A stretch of 64,000 bases of DNA from Flavobacterium sp. Lineage in GTDB: Bacteria > Bacteroidota > Bacteroidia > Flavobacteriales > Flavobacteriaceae. The stretch is from contig NZ_JAGIAV010000001.1 in NCBI RefSeq assembly GCF_017744675.1, positions 866,151 to 930,150 on the forward strand. Direction: 5' to 3'. The notes under the pieces were generated by a model that saw nothing but the letters and a program-made list of their open reading frames with translations, searched no databases and was not told the origin of the DNA. A program made the position numbers and the translations under genes. Positions 24,870 to 33,452 of this stretch are shown piece by piece; positions within the stretch are counted from its first letter, which is position 1, and every line of letters begins with the position of its first letter.

Positions 24870-25508
24870 TTATCCGAAGTAATAATTCAAGATATTAAAA
24901 AGTGTCGCAAGAGCAACCAATCCTGTAATTGTCCCGATTATGGTATTCATGTTGCGCATGAAGTAGTCGGTTTTTTTTTCTATTCTTCCAAAGAAAGCAA
25001 TGTAGCTGTATAAAACGGCAAAAGCACCAAGGACAGCGCCTAGTACAAAGGTTAAGATAATCGAGTTTTCGAATACAAAAAGATGGTAAGAGGCCAATGT
25101 TACACTCACTACAACATAGTAGGGAATAGGAAAGAAATTTAATCCAGAAAGTAGCATTCCGAGAAAGAAACGACTTTTTTTACTACTCTTTTTAATTTTT
25201 GTTTTTTTCTTTGCTATTGGATCTTTAGCAAAAAATAAAAAATAAATCGTTAAGATCGAAAAAATGACAAAACCAACTTCACGCAATAACGTAACAACAT
25301 CTGGCCGATTGTCTATAACACGGGCAAATAGCACTGCAACATACGCCTGAAAAAAAATAACCAGAATAGCACCGATTACAAATGACAAAGCATTTTTTTT
25401 TCCTTCTTTCATTTTTATTTTCGCAGCTGTCATGTTGAGCAATCCTGGCGGAATAGTCCCGATGGCTGCGGCAATAAAGCCTGAAAGTAATGGAGTGAGG
25501 TAGGTCAT
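24870..25508 (-). CDS. LysE-family membrane transporter
   Basis: 212 residues with about six hydrophobic segments. The first carries the family hallmark GTIPPGLLNMTAAKIKMKEG (about 17-36) and the middle cytoplasmic loop is strongly basic (KKKTKIKKSSKKS). LysE/RhtB-type proteins export amino acids, but the substrate is not readable here. It follows trmB on the same strand after 41 bases, so both may share a transcript, and the alkyltransferase-like gene follows after 84 bases. Confidence 0.85.
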   Translation of the reverse strand: MTYLTPLLSGFIAAAIGTIPPGLLNMTAAKIKMKEGKKNALSFVIGAILVIFFQAYVAVLFARVIDNRPDVVTLLREVGFVIFSILTIYFLFFAKDPIAKKKTKIKKSSKKSRFFLGMLLSGLNFFPIPYYVVVSVTLASYHLFVFENSIILTFVLGAVLGAFAVLYSYIAFFGRIEKKTDYFMRNMNTIIGTITGLVALATLFNILNYYFG

Positions 25509-25549
25509 TTAGTTATTAAATCGGTTAGATAAAGGTTTCAAAATTAAAG

Positions 25550-26227
25550 TTAGTCCTTAATTTTGAAACGAATATACGTAATTGCCTTATTAATCTCTAA
25601 ATATTGTTTTTCGTAGAAAGTCTGGATAGAAGTCACAACTTCAGGACTTCCTTCGTTTTTATAGACATTGTGGTTAGCATACAAAACCTCGTGTCCTTCT
25701 CCGTGAAGTAATCCAAGTGTATAACCGTGCATAAATTCGCTATCGGTTTTAAGATTTACCACACCGTCTTTTTTCAAGATTCTTTTGTACAATTTCAAGA
25801 ATTCAGAATTCGTCATTCTGTGTTTGGTTCTCTTGTATTTGATCTGCGGATCTGGGAAAGTAATCCAGATTTCGTCTACTTCGCCTTCAGCAAAAATATG
25901 ATCAATCAATTCGATTTGCGTACGTACGAAAGCAACATTGTGAAGACCGTTTTCTACAGCAGTTTTTGCACCTCTCCAGAAACGCGCTCCTTTTATATCG
26001 ATTCCGATAAAATTTTTGTCAGGGTATTTTTCTGCTAATCCAACAGAGTATTCTCCTTTTCCGCATCCCAATTCCAAAACTAATGGATTATCATTTTTAA
26101 AGAAATCAGAATTCCATTTTCCTTTCAAAGGCATTAAATCGCCTACAACTTCTTCTCTGGTTGGTTGAAAAACGTTTTGAAATGTTTCGTTTTCTCTGAA
26201 TCTTTTTAGTTTATTTTTACTTCCCAC
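25550..26227 (-). CDS. trmB: tRNA (guanine-N7-)-methyltransferase TrmB
   Basis: 225 residues. It methylates G46 in the variable loop of tRNAs using S-adenosylmethionine. The SAM site is LVLELGCGKGEYSVGLAEKYP (about 49-69), and the family blocks FIGIDIKGARFWRGAK and ITFPDPQIKYKRTKHRMTNSEFL are intact. The enzyme is cytoplasmic. It heads a likely minus-strand unit with the LysE-type and alkyltransferase-like genes. Confidence 0.97.
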   Translation of the reverse strand: MGSKNKLKRFRENETFQNVFQPTREEVVGDLMPLKGKWNSDFFKNDNPLVLELGCGKGEYSVGLAEKYPDKNFIGIDIKGARFWRGAKTAVENGLHNVAFVRTQIELIDHIFAEGEVDEIWITFPDPQIKYKRTKHRMTNSEFLKLYKRILKKDGVVNLKTDSEFMHGYTLGLLHGEGHEVLYANHNVYKNEGSPEVVTSIQTFYEKQYLEINKAITYIRFKIKD

Positions 26228-26588
26228 TTTACAAAAATTTTCCGCAAAATTAAGGAATATAAACGAATGAAATGCTGTTTAAATGTTTTTCCGCCACGAA
26301 TTCACGAATTAAAAAGATTTTTTTCAATGTTTATGGAAGTATAGTCCCTACGGGACAGCTTGAAGTTGAAGATTATCTGTTTTTACCAATATTTGATCTC
26401 TACGAGATTTATTAAGGAATGAGGTGTTTTTTATAATTATTCCGTTAGGAATAAAATATCGGTAGTAGAATAATATATAGATGAAAAATGTCCCATTGGG
26501 ACTACATATTCAAAATGTCTTCCGCCACAAATTCACGAATTTTATTTTAAAAATAATTCGTGAATTTGTGGCGGAAAAAAAATAGTAT
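26228..26588. repeat. Repeat-filled spacer between amt and trmB
   Basis: No gene. One arm, 'ccgccacgaattcacgaatt', lies at 26291-26310. Two small palindromes, GTCCCTACGGGAC (about 26344-26356) and GTCCCATTGGGAC (about 26489-26501), flank 'accaatatttgatctctacg' and 'ttccgttaggaataaaatat', a composite intergenic element of a type I know from Bacteroidetes genomes. A near-perfect hairpin with 21-bp arms (26521-26541 and 26555-26575, 'ccgccacaaattcacgaatt') sits 13 bases beyond the amt stop codon and may end its transcript. Confidence 0.75.
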
Positions 26589-27971
26589 TTAACCGTAATG
26601 CGGTTCTGTAATTGGTTTTGATTTTGGATCTAATGTTTCATCGTGTTGTGATAAATCCAATCCGATGTGTTCTGATTCTTCTGAAACTCTCAGCGGAATA
26701 ATGAAATTAGTTACTTTAAACAAGAAATAAGCGCCGAAGAAAGTAAAGATTGATACTAGAAGCAACGCCATCATGTGATGTCCGAAAACATTCCATCCGC
26801 CATGAAGCAAACTTGCATTTTCGCCGTGAGCAAAAATAGCCGTTAAGATCATTCCCATAATTCCACCAACACCGTGGCAGGCAAAAACGTCAAGGGTATC
26901 GTCGAATTTTTTAGAATATTTACAGTTTACAGCCGTGTTAGAAACCAAAGCCGTGATGAATCCGAAGAACATACTTTCTGGTACAGAAACAAATCCTGCA
27001 GCTGGCGTAATGGCAACAAGACCAACAACGGCTCCAATACAAGCTCCTAGAGCAGAAACTTTTCTTCCGTTCATTCTATCAAAGAAAATCCAAGTTAACA
27101 TCGCCGCAGCCGATGAGGTTGTGGTTGTGGCAAAAGCCATAGCAGCAGTTCCGTTGGCCGCAAGAGCAGATCCAGCGTTAAATCCGAACCAGCCAAACCA
27201 AAGCATTCCTGTTCCTAATAAAACAAACGGAATATTGGTTGGAATATGTTGGCTGTTTTTTCTTTTTCCTAAAACAATAACTCCCGCCAAAGCTGCAAAG
27301 CCAGAACTCATGTGCACCACTGTTCCTCCAGCAAAATCTTTAACGCCAAAATAGCTTCCTAAAACTCCAGTTGGGTACCAAACGGCGTGACACAAAGGAG
27401 CATAAATGAATATCGTAAATAAACTAATGAATACTAAATAAGAAATAAAACGAACACGTTCTGCAAACGAACCTGTAATGATCGCTGGACAGATAATGGC
27501 AAATTTCATTTGAAACAAAGCAAAAAGCATAAACGGAATTGTAGTAGCCAATTGTTTATGAGGAAGAACGCCCACATAATCCATAAAAGCAAAAGTGGTT
27601 GGATTTCCGAAAAAGCTATAAAAATGATCTCCAGAGCCAAAACCAACTGGCTCTCCAAAAGCCAAACTAAACGCCACAACAACCCATAAAAGTGTTACTA
27701 CACCCAAACAGATAAAACTTTGAAGCATGGTAGAAATAACGTTTTTCTTGCCTACCATTCCGCCATAAAAGAAAGACAATCCTGGTGTCATGATTAAAAC
27801 CAAACAGCTTGAAGTTAGCATCCAAGCGACATCGGCAGGAACAATGTGGTCTATAGTTCCAAATTCTGATAAAACATAATTATTTTCTGTTACTGTAGGC
27901 CAAAATGCACCGATCGTACATACGACACTGATCATAATAAAGGATATAATCCAGCGTTTTTCTATTTTCAT
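26589..27971 (-). CDS. amt: Ammonium transporter Amt
   Basis: 460 residues with about eleven to twelve membrane segments. Family blocks are intact: DVAWMLTSSCLVLIMTPGLS (about 47-66), FYGGMVGKKNV, the channel motif GVKDFAGGTVVHMSSGFAAL with the first pore histidine, and DVFACHGVGGIMGMIL with the second. It conducts ammonium/ammonia across the inner membrane. The N-terminus is hydrophobic and may be a cleaved signal. No glnK-type gene is adjacent, which is unusual compared with many bacteria. A minus-strand TAACTTTG (complement of 28010-28017) is a -7-like sequence 39 bases upstream. Confidence 0.96.
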   Translation of the reverse strand: MKIEKRWIISFIMISVVCTIGAFWPTVTENNYVLSEFGTIDHIVPADVAWMLTSSCLVLIMTPGLSFFYGGMVGKKNVISTMLQSFICLGVVTLLWVVVAFSLAFGEPVGFGSGDHFYSFFGNPTTFAFMDYVGVLPHKQLATTIPFMLFALFQMKFAIICPAIITGSFAERVRFISYLVFISLFTIFIYAPLCHAVWYPTGVLGSYFGVKDFAGGTVVHMSSGFAALAGVIVLGKRKNSQHIPTNIPFVLLGTGMLWFGWFGFNAGSALAANGTAAMAFATTTTSSAAAMLTWIFFDRMNGRKVSALGACIGAVVGLVAITPAAGFVSVPESMFFGFITALVSNTAVNCKYSKKFDDTLDVFACHGVGGIMGMILTAIFAHGENASLLHGGWNVFGHHMMALLLVSIFTFFGAYFLFKVTNFIIPLRVSEESEHIGLDLSQHDETLDPKSKPITEPHYG

Positions 27972-28235
27972 TTTTAAAATACTTTGTTTAACCCTATTTT
28001 TTTTGGGGTCAAAGTTAGAAAAAAATACAGATTCTCGTTTTAAAGGCTGTTAAAATAGAGGTATAGGTTTTTATTTTGATTGATTTTGTAAAATACGGTA
28101 CGTTTTTTTGACAGTATCTTATTCTAAAGTTACAAAAAAGCACTGTTTTTAACGAATTAATTAAAATTAATCTGTTAATCACATTGGTAAAGTGCTCAAA
28201 AAGTTACGTTTATAATAAGAAAACCTGAAAATGTT

Positions 28236-28724
28236 TTATTTTTTCTGAAGCTTGGCGATCAAAGCGTCTTCAATTGGAGCTTTTATCTTGGTTACAGCAT
28301 TTACTTCGTCATTCGGAATAGTCATAGATAAAACATAATGCTGAATTTTCCATTCGTTCCCCACTTTTACCAAAACTCCAGAACCGCGACAGATTTTCAT
28401 TTGCGTATCTAGCAACTCGTCAAACCAAGCTATTTTTCCGCTTTTGTCAAAAAAGATATGACGTTCTAAAGCTCTAAAGTTCCAAGTTGTTCCTTTATCA
28501 AAAAAAGGTTTTGCCCAAATTGCGAATTCTTTTTTGGTCCAATTTTCGGTTGCATCAGTTCCGATGTAAATGGCATCTGAATTTAAGACACTAAAATAAG
28601 CATCATATTTTACCTCAGCAGCAGCTTTATGCCAAGCGTCTAAGATTTGATTGATTTTGGTTTTGTCTGCTTGTGCATTCGCAAAAGAAACAACGAATAA
28701 AAGAAATAAAAGTGTTTTTTTCAT
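28236..28724 (-). CDS. Secreted NTF2-like (SnoaL-fold) protein
   Basis: 162 residues with a signal peptide (Met-Lys-Lys-Thr, ending near Ala-Asn-Ala-Gln, residue 18). The mature part has INQILDAWHKAAAEVKYDAY, then IGTDATENWTKKEFAIWAKP and AWFDELLDT, as in NTF2/SnoaL-like domain proteins related to calcium/calmodulin kinase association domains. These form a cone-shaped pocket, but a reaction cannot be inferred. It stands alone between amt and the repeat-flanked lipoprotein gene. Confidence 0.85.
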   Translation of the reverse strand: MKKTLLFLLFVVSFANAQADKTKINQILDAWHKAAAEVKYDAYFSVLNSDAIYIGTDATENWTKKEFAIWAKPFFDKGTTWNFRALERHIFFDKSGKIAWFDELLDTQMKICRGSGVLVKVGNEWKIQHYVLSMTIPNDEVNAVTKIKAPIEDALIAKLQKK

Positions 28725-28764
28725 GAGTAGTATGATTTGAGTTTAAAGGTATAATTTTTTTGAA

Positions 28765-28905
28765 CCATATAAGTGATGTAAGGAAATTAAAGAAGTTATT
28801 GCCACAAAGACACTAAGTTGCTAAGATTTTAAAATAAACTTTGTGCCTTTGAGCCTTTGTGGCAAGTGTACGTAAAGCTTAAATTATCTTATATGACTTA
28901 TGTGG
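28765..28905. repeat. Facing pair D of the CCATATAAG family with nested inverted repeat
   Basis: The left arm CCATATAAGTGATGTAAG (28765-28782) and right arm CTTATATGACTTATGTGG (28888-28905) match imperfectly. Nested inside, 'attgccacaaag' (28799-28810) faces 'ctttgtggcaa' (about 28854-28864), part of the 'gcaaag' repeat class. The element precedes the three-repeat lipoprotein gene, which is flanked on its other side by pair E. Confidence 0.7.
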
Positions 28906-28955
28906 TGTAATCGCGAAAAAACGAGTATATTTGAGAGATTTTAAACAATACCCCA

Positions 28956-29615
28956 ATGAATCCAAAAATACTTATCAGTTCGTTAGCCATCACTTCCTTA
29001 TTGTTTATTTCTTGTAAAAAAGAATTAGAGCCGCAAGAAAGTACAGCAACCTCAGAATTAGTAAGGTTAGGACTTGCAAAAGATACAACTAAAGCTGCTG
29101 CGCCAGTGGTGCAAAATCCTGCGGCAAACCCAAATACGGTTTTAAGCGATACAAAAGGGATTAATCCTGCACACGGACAGCCAGGCCACCGCTGTGATAT
29201 TGCAGTTGGCGCGCCATTAAATTCGGCACCACCTCAGCAAGGTCAGGTTACGGCACAAGCTGGGCAAACAGTAAAGGTAGGCCAGCCTCAAGTAGTGACT
29301 ACGACAACAACGCCAGTTAAAGTGGCTAAAGGAATGAACCCGCCTCACGGACAACCGGGTCATAGATGTGATATTCCTGTTGGAGCACCATTAAATTCTC
29401 CTGTTGCAAAGACAACGGCAACAAGTACAAATACAGCGCAAAGCGGAACCGTTACACAAAATTTTTCAGTAACGCCACCTCCTGCATCAAACCCAGTTCC
29501 TGCATTGTTAAGCACAGAAGGAAACGAAGCTACGGTTGCTGATGGAATGAATCCGCCACACGGAAAACCAGGTCACCGTTGCGATATTGCAGTAGGAGCA
29601 CCACTGCCTAAATAG
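28956..29615 (+). CDS. Lipoprotein with three GMNPPHGQPGHRCDI repeats
   Basis: 219 residues. The lipobox LLFISC places the lipid-modified Cys at 20. The rest is a low-complexity Ala/Pro/Thr/Gln linker interrupted by three nearly identical 20-odd-residue modules (about 68-90, 126-148, 197-218) with the core NPPHGQPGHRCDI then VGAPL. Each module has two His and one Cys with fixed spacing, reminiscent of a metal- or heme-binding site, which is inference. I know the motif from small Bacteroidetes proteins but know no function for it. A -7-like TATATTTG lies at 28926-28933. The gene sits between repeat pairs D and E. Confidence 0.8.
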   Translation: MNPKILISSLAITSLLFISCKKELEPQESTATSELVRLGLAKDTTKAAAPVVQNPAANPNTVLSDTKGINPAHGQPGHRCDIAVGAPLNSAPPQQGQVTAQAGQTVKVGQPQVVTTTTTPVKVAKGMNPPHGQPGHRCDIPVGAPLNSPVAKTTATSTNTAQSGTVTQNFSVTPPPASNPVPALLSTEGNEATVADGMNPPHGKPGHRCDIAVGAPLPK

Positions 29616-29624
29616 TTTGTTAAA

Positions 29625-29759
29625 CCATATAAGTGATATAAGTTCATTTTAGAATTGATCTCAAAACAAAAAAACGCAAAGTATATTACTTTGCGGCTTC
29701 ACTTTTTTTAGGAGTAACATTAAGTAAAGATCTTAAATTTACTTATATCACTTATATGG
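29625..29759. repeat. Facing pair E of the CCATATAAG family
   Basis: The perfect 18-base arms CCATATAAGTGATATAAG (29625-29642) and complement (29742-29759) enclose a second hairpin, 'cgcaaagta' / 'tactttgcg' (about 29672-29693), followed after 12 bases by a T-run. The element lies between the convergent lipoprotein and HPF genes and may end both transcripts. Confidence 0.82.
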
Positions 29760-29772
29760 TTAAAAAAATAGA

Positions 29773-30087
29773 TTAATATTCTTTTATTTTCTCGAAAGTG
29801 CTCGTCAACGATTTTTTGACTTTGGCCAATGCCCCGCTGAAAGCTTTTTCAAGAGTATCGGCATGCTCTGTCACGGTTATTGGCTGTAATTTTACAGGAC
29901 GGACTTCAATCACACATTTTTTGTCATGCAATCCGAATTTTTCCCCGTTTTCATCTCCAAAATGAAGCTCTACACGAGTAATTTTATCTTCAAAACGATT
30001 TAAGCTTTTTTCAATTTCTGCAGAAAAGTAAGCTTCTAATCTTGCGTGTCCATCAATGTTTTTGTCTGTGTTGATTTGTACTTTCAT
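29773..30087 (-). CDS. Ribosome hibernation-promoting factor / RaiA family
   Basis: 104 residues, the short HPF/YfiA type. It begins MKVQINTDKNIDGHARLEAY and has the conserved ITRVELHFGDENG strand and the basic KKCVIEVRP segment. The family binds the 30S decoding site in stationary phase and blocks translation or favours inactive ribosomes. The C-terminal long-form dimerisation domain is absent. A good promoter (TTG-N20-TAAGTTTG) is visible upstream on the minus strand. Confidence 0.9.
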   Translation of the reverse strand: MKVQINTDKNIDGHARLEAYFSAEIEKSLNRFEDKITRVELHFGDENGEKFGLHDKKCVIEVRPVKLQPITVTEHADTLEKAFSGALAKVKKSLTSTFEKIKEY

Positions 30088-30114
30088 AACGCATAATATT
30101 TAATGATTCATTCT

Positions 30115-30145
30115 CAAACTTATCGATTTTAAAGCTAAAAGACAA
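30115..30145 (-). promoter_or_regulatory. Bacteroidetes-type promoter of the HPF gene
   Basis: On the minus strand TTG (complement of 30143-30145), 20 bases, then TAAGTTTG (complement of 30115-30122). The start codon is 28 bases downstream. It fits the -33/-7 consensus. Confidence 0.55.
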
Positions 30146-30277
30146 GCAGGTTAAGGAAATATTATGAAATTTTAAAATGATTTATTTTTCAATTTTGTAA
30201 CTTCGATTTGGAAAAAATATACTCATAGTATTTTAATTTGCAATGACAAAAAATGAGAGTTTATTTAAAGAAAGAAA

Positions 30278-32749
30278 CTACGATTTCTCCTTCTTCCCCC
30301 ACTTAACTTTCATTTTTCCTTCATTATCATAAGCGATCAAATGCAGGACGATTCCTTTTTCGCGAACGGCTTTGCGTTCTTCTTTGGTGGCGAGTTTGGC
30401 GTCGTTTTTAGAATTTCTTAGCGGAACGGTAAGTGCTAGATTGGTGCCTCGGCCGAAAGAATAAACGCCTTCTGCATCCAGGTTAAGAACGCTCGAACTT
30501 ATGGTGAGTTTGTTGACATCGACTTGTTCTCCGCGAAGGTTGAGCGAACCCGATAAATCGCTGAAAGTAATATTCTCGACATCGCGAAACGGAAAAGCAA
30601 ATTTGCCGACTTTCATAATGGGTTCAAAGTTTATTAAGGCGCCTTGATTGACATTGAAGTCTAATTTCCCTTTTGTTGAATTCATTATCAAATCGCCTTT
30701 GCTGTTCATTAAGCCTACAACATTGGCAGTACTGGTTAATCGGCCACGAATGTTTTTCGGACTAAAAGATTTGATTCCGAAGTTGTTAAAAGATTTTAAA
30801 AAACTGGAAATATCTACGTGATTTATTTGAGCGTTTGAAGTAAAAACATAATTATTCCCGCTTGGCTGAACAGAACCGCTAAAATTAATGCTTCCACCAG
30901 AAGTTTGCAGTGTTCCGTTTTTGAGCAGGATTTTAGAATTTAGCATTTGCAGCGTTGCTTGTGTATTGGTGGCCGTGAGCGCGCCGTACGTGATTTTATC
31001 GGCTTTAAGATTGATCACGGCAGTACATTTTTCGATAACCGATCTTAATTGATTCGTAAAATTGACATTCTTTTTTGCAGGTCTTTTTTCGGCTACTTTC
31101 TGTTTTGGCGAATTTTTTAAAACGCCCATAAACTGTTTCACATCAATACTTGGACAATAAATATTCCAGTTTACAACCATTTTTTCGGGTGCATCGTAAT
31201 ACAGATTCAGGAAATTATCGATTTTTCCGTCAATGCGAATGACGTTCTTTTTGTGTTTGTAGGCAATTTTTTTGATGTAAAGCGCTTCTTGCGTAAAAGA
31301 CAACTGAACGGCTGTATTTTCGGCATGAATGCTTTTTGGAAGATAATCGAAAGTGGCATTATCAATATCAACATCGCCCGTAAAACGAGGTTTGTTGATG
31401 TACAAATCGACAATATCAAACTGAAATTTCAAATTGGCTTTGGCGTGACCGCTATCAAAACGAAGGATTTTCTCGTTCATCATTCCGTTCAATTTCGAAA
31501 TATCAAAGTCAGAATTTACAACTCCAGTTGCAATTGGTTTTTCGAGGTCATTAATCACGGCTTGTGCAATAGTTAGTGGCACATTTTCGTATTCGGCTTT
31601 AAAATTGGTCAAAATAATAGCCGAGTTCGGATCGCTGGATTCCTTTTCGGGTTTAAATGTGTTGGTAAAAATTCCTTTAAAACTGCAATTGGTAAACAAA
31701 CCATCCGGAATGCTCAACTCGTTATTTCTCACATCTGCTTGTACAACAATTTTCGGGTCGCCTGCTACATTCAAATCGCCTTTAATGTCGCAGTTTACCT
31801 TAATCGGTTTTTTGATGCCAAATTTATTCAGTTTCGAACTGATATTTCCAGACAATAAATTAGAAGCATTTTGCCATAAAATATCGGTTCCAATATTGAT
31901 TCCGAAAAGCGAATTGTTTTTCCCGATATTAAAGAAAGCCACAATATCAAAAGCATCAGAACCAATTTTAAGGCCTTCAGTATTAATGTCTATTTTCTGT
32001 TTGGCTTCAGCATACGAAATATCAAATTTGCCTTCGAGCACTTTGTCTTTGGCAAAACTTCCATGAACGGTATTAAAAGCCAGACTGTTGATTTTCGTTT
32101 TCAAAAACAAATTCGTCTGCCAATTGTCACCATCATAATTGACTTTAGACTCTAAACTTGCCACATCAAAATCAAACAATTTATGGCCTAGATGATTGTC
32201 GATAATCACATGAACTTCTGAGAGACTTACTTGATCGATTGTAGTTTCGGGTTTTTCTTTGTCGGTTTTTGGCTTTTTCTTTTTAGGCTTGAAAATATTC
32301 GCATTAGAATAACCATCTGCGGCTTTGTAAATGTAGATATCGGCGTCGTTGATCAAGATTTTATGAATATTAATTTCATGATGCAACAGGCTCCAAATGT
32401 TTAAACGTGCTTCGATTTCTTTTGCTCTCAGCAAAGTATGTTTGTGGCTTGGCCATTTATTGTCTTTTATTTCGACTTCATTAAGCGCAAGTGTGAAGTA
32501 CGGAAAACCCGTTAAAAACTTATAATGGAAATCGGTTATATGAAACTTGCCATTTATGTTTTCGTTGATTTTGGTATTGACTTTGGCAATTATTTCTGTT
32601 TTATGTTGGTGGAAATAAATGGATAAACCTCCGCAAGCCAGCAGAAGAATTGCGATTAAGCCTAGGATAAAATAACCAAATCGTTTGGCATATTTTTTAA
32701 AAGAATCAGATTGCAGAAAGGATTTTGTTTTGGCTAAAGTTTCTTTCAT
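30278..32749 (-). CDS. AsmA-family envelope protein
   Basis: 823 residues with one N-terminal TM (about 22-45) and a very long beta-rich periplasmic part. The N-terminal segment NINGKFHITDFHYKFLTGFPYFTL is like AsmA family members, and the C-terminal region with GRLTSTANVVGLMNSKGDL and NLRGEQVDVNKLTISS resembles the AsmA_2 domain. AsmA-like proteins are thought to form lipid bridges between inner and outer membranes. A Lys-rich low-complexity stretch (about 150-165, KPKKKKPKTDKEKPE) is unusual within the periplasmic part. It stands alone, divergent from the thioredoxin gene. Confidence 0.87.
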   Translation of the reverse strand: MKETLAKTKSFLQSDSFKKYAKRFGYFILGLIAILLLACGGLSIYFHQHKTEIIAKVNTKINENINGKFHITDFHYKFLTGFPYFTLALNEVEIKDNKWPSHKHTLLRAKEIEARLNIWSLLHHEINIHKILINDADIYIYKAADGYSNANIFKPKKKKPKTDKEKPETTIDQVSLSEVHVIIDNHLGHKLFDFDVASLESKVNYDGDNWQTNLFLKTKINSLAFNTVHGSFAKDKVLEGKFDISYAEAKQKIDINTEGLKIGSDAFDIVAFFNIGKNNSLFGINIGTDILWQNASNLLSGNISSKLNKFGIKKPIKVNCDIKGDLNVAGDPKIVVQADVRNNELSIPDGLFTNCSFKGIFTNTFKPEKESSDPNSAIILTNFKAEYENVPLTIAQAVINDLEKPIATGVVNSDFDISKLNGMMNEKILRFDSGHAKANLKFQFDIVDLYINKPRFTGDVDIDNATFDYLPKSIHAENTAVQLSFTQEALYIKKIAYKHKKNVIRIDGKIDNFLNLYYDAPEKMVVNWNIYCPSIDVKQFMGVLKNSPKQKVAEKRPAKKNVNFTNQLRSVIEKCTAVINLKADKITYGALTATNTQATLQMLNSKILLKNGTLQTSGGSINFSGSVQPSGNNYVFTSNAQINHVDISSFLKSFNNFGIKSFSPKNIRGRLTSTANVVGLMNSKGDLIMNSTKGKLDFNVNQGALINFEPIMKVGKFAFPFRDVENITFSDLSGSLNLRGEQVDVNKLTISSSVLNLDAEGVYSFGRGTNLALTVPLRNSKNDAKLATKEERKAVREKGIVLHLIAYDNEGKMKVKWGKKEKS

Positions 32750-32981
32750 GTTAATCGAATTTATGGATATACTAAAGATACTAAAAAAATGCTAAAATAT
32801 ATACTGATTTGATTTTCAGTTAAATAAATTGTAAATTTAACGTTATACAGTTTATAATTATTGACAATACATTTATAATGAAAACTAATTTAGTAATGGT
32901 GTTTGATTTATTTTAAATTTTTAAATTTGTACTGTAGTTTGAAAGTTAAATATTCAAACCTAATTTTAATCTTAATATATT

Positions 32982-33299
32982 ATGGCATTAGCAATAACAG
33001 ATGCTACTTTTGATGAAGTAGTTTTAAAATCAGATAAACCAGTAATGGTAGATTTTTGGGCAGCATGGTGTGGTCCTTGTAGAATGGTTGGTCCAATCAT
33101 TGACCAATTAAGCGAAGAGTATGCTGGTAAAGTAGTTGTTGGTAAAGTAGATGTAGATGCTAACCAAGAATTTGCTGCAAAATATGGTGTGCGTAACATA
33201 CCAACCGTTTTGGTGTTTCAAAATGGTGAAGTAGTAGGAAAACAAGTAGGAGTAGCTCCGAAACAAGCCTACGCAGATAGTTTAGATGCTTTATTGTAA
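32982..33299 (+). CDS. trxA: Thioredoxin
   Basis: 105 residues, typical length. The active site WCGPC (Cys30, Cys33), the buried Asp in MVDFWA and the cis-proline loop NIPTVLVF are all present. There is no signal peptide, so it is the cytoplasmic disulfide reductase. A TAAATTTG at 32922-32929 resembles a -7 element, but its -33 partner is only 16 bases away. A hairpin terminator follows the stop codon. Confidence 0.97.
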   Translation: MALAITDATFDEVVLKSDKPVMVDFWAAWCGPCRMVGPIIDQLSEEYAGKVVVGKVDVDANQEFAAKYGVRNIPTVLVFQNGEVVGKQVGVAPKQAYADSLDALL

Positions 33300-33324
33300 T
33301 CTTAGATTGCAATTTATATAAAGG

Positions 33325-33352
33325 AGGTTTGACGAAAGTCAAGCCTTTTTTA
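33325..33352 (+). terminator. Terminator after trxA
   Basis: The stem 'ggtttgac' / 'gtcaagcc' with a GAAA tetraloop, extended by 'aagga'/'ttttt', followed by T-rich sequence. It ends the thioredoxin transcript 26 bases past the stop codon. Confidence 0.8.
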
Positions 33353-33365
33353 TTTGGATTTCTTT

Positions 33366-33415
33366 CGCCACGAATTCACGAATTTTTGCTTTAAATAATT
33401 CGTGAATTCGTGGCG
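33366..33415. repeat. Perfect hairpin of the 'cgccacgaattcacgaatt' family
   Basis: The arms CGCCACGAATTCACGAATT and their reverse complement enclose a 12-base AT loop. It is the cleanest member of the family in the window. It lies between the trxA terminator and the M1 peptidase start, and an upstream GTG at 33402 falls inside it, so that GTG is not used as a start. Confidence 0.85.
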
Positions 33416-33452
33416 GAATTTTTATTTTTACGAATCTTATATCCTTCGAAAA

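Noticed and set aside
33402..33452. GTG start of the M1 aminopeptidase at 33402
   Set aside because: It lies inside a repeat hairpin and puts a polar stretch before the signal peptide; the ATG at 33453 is the natural start.
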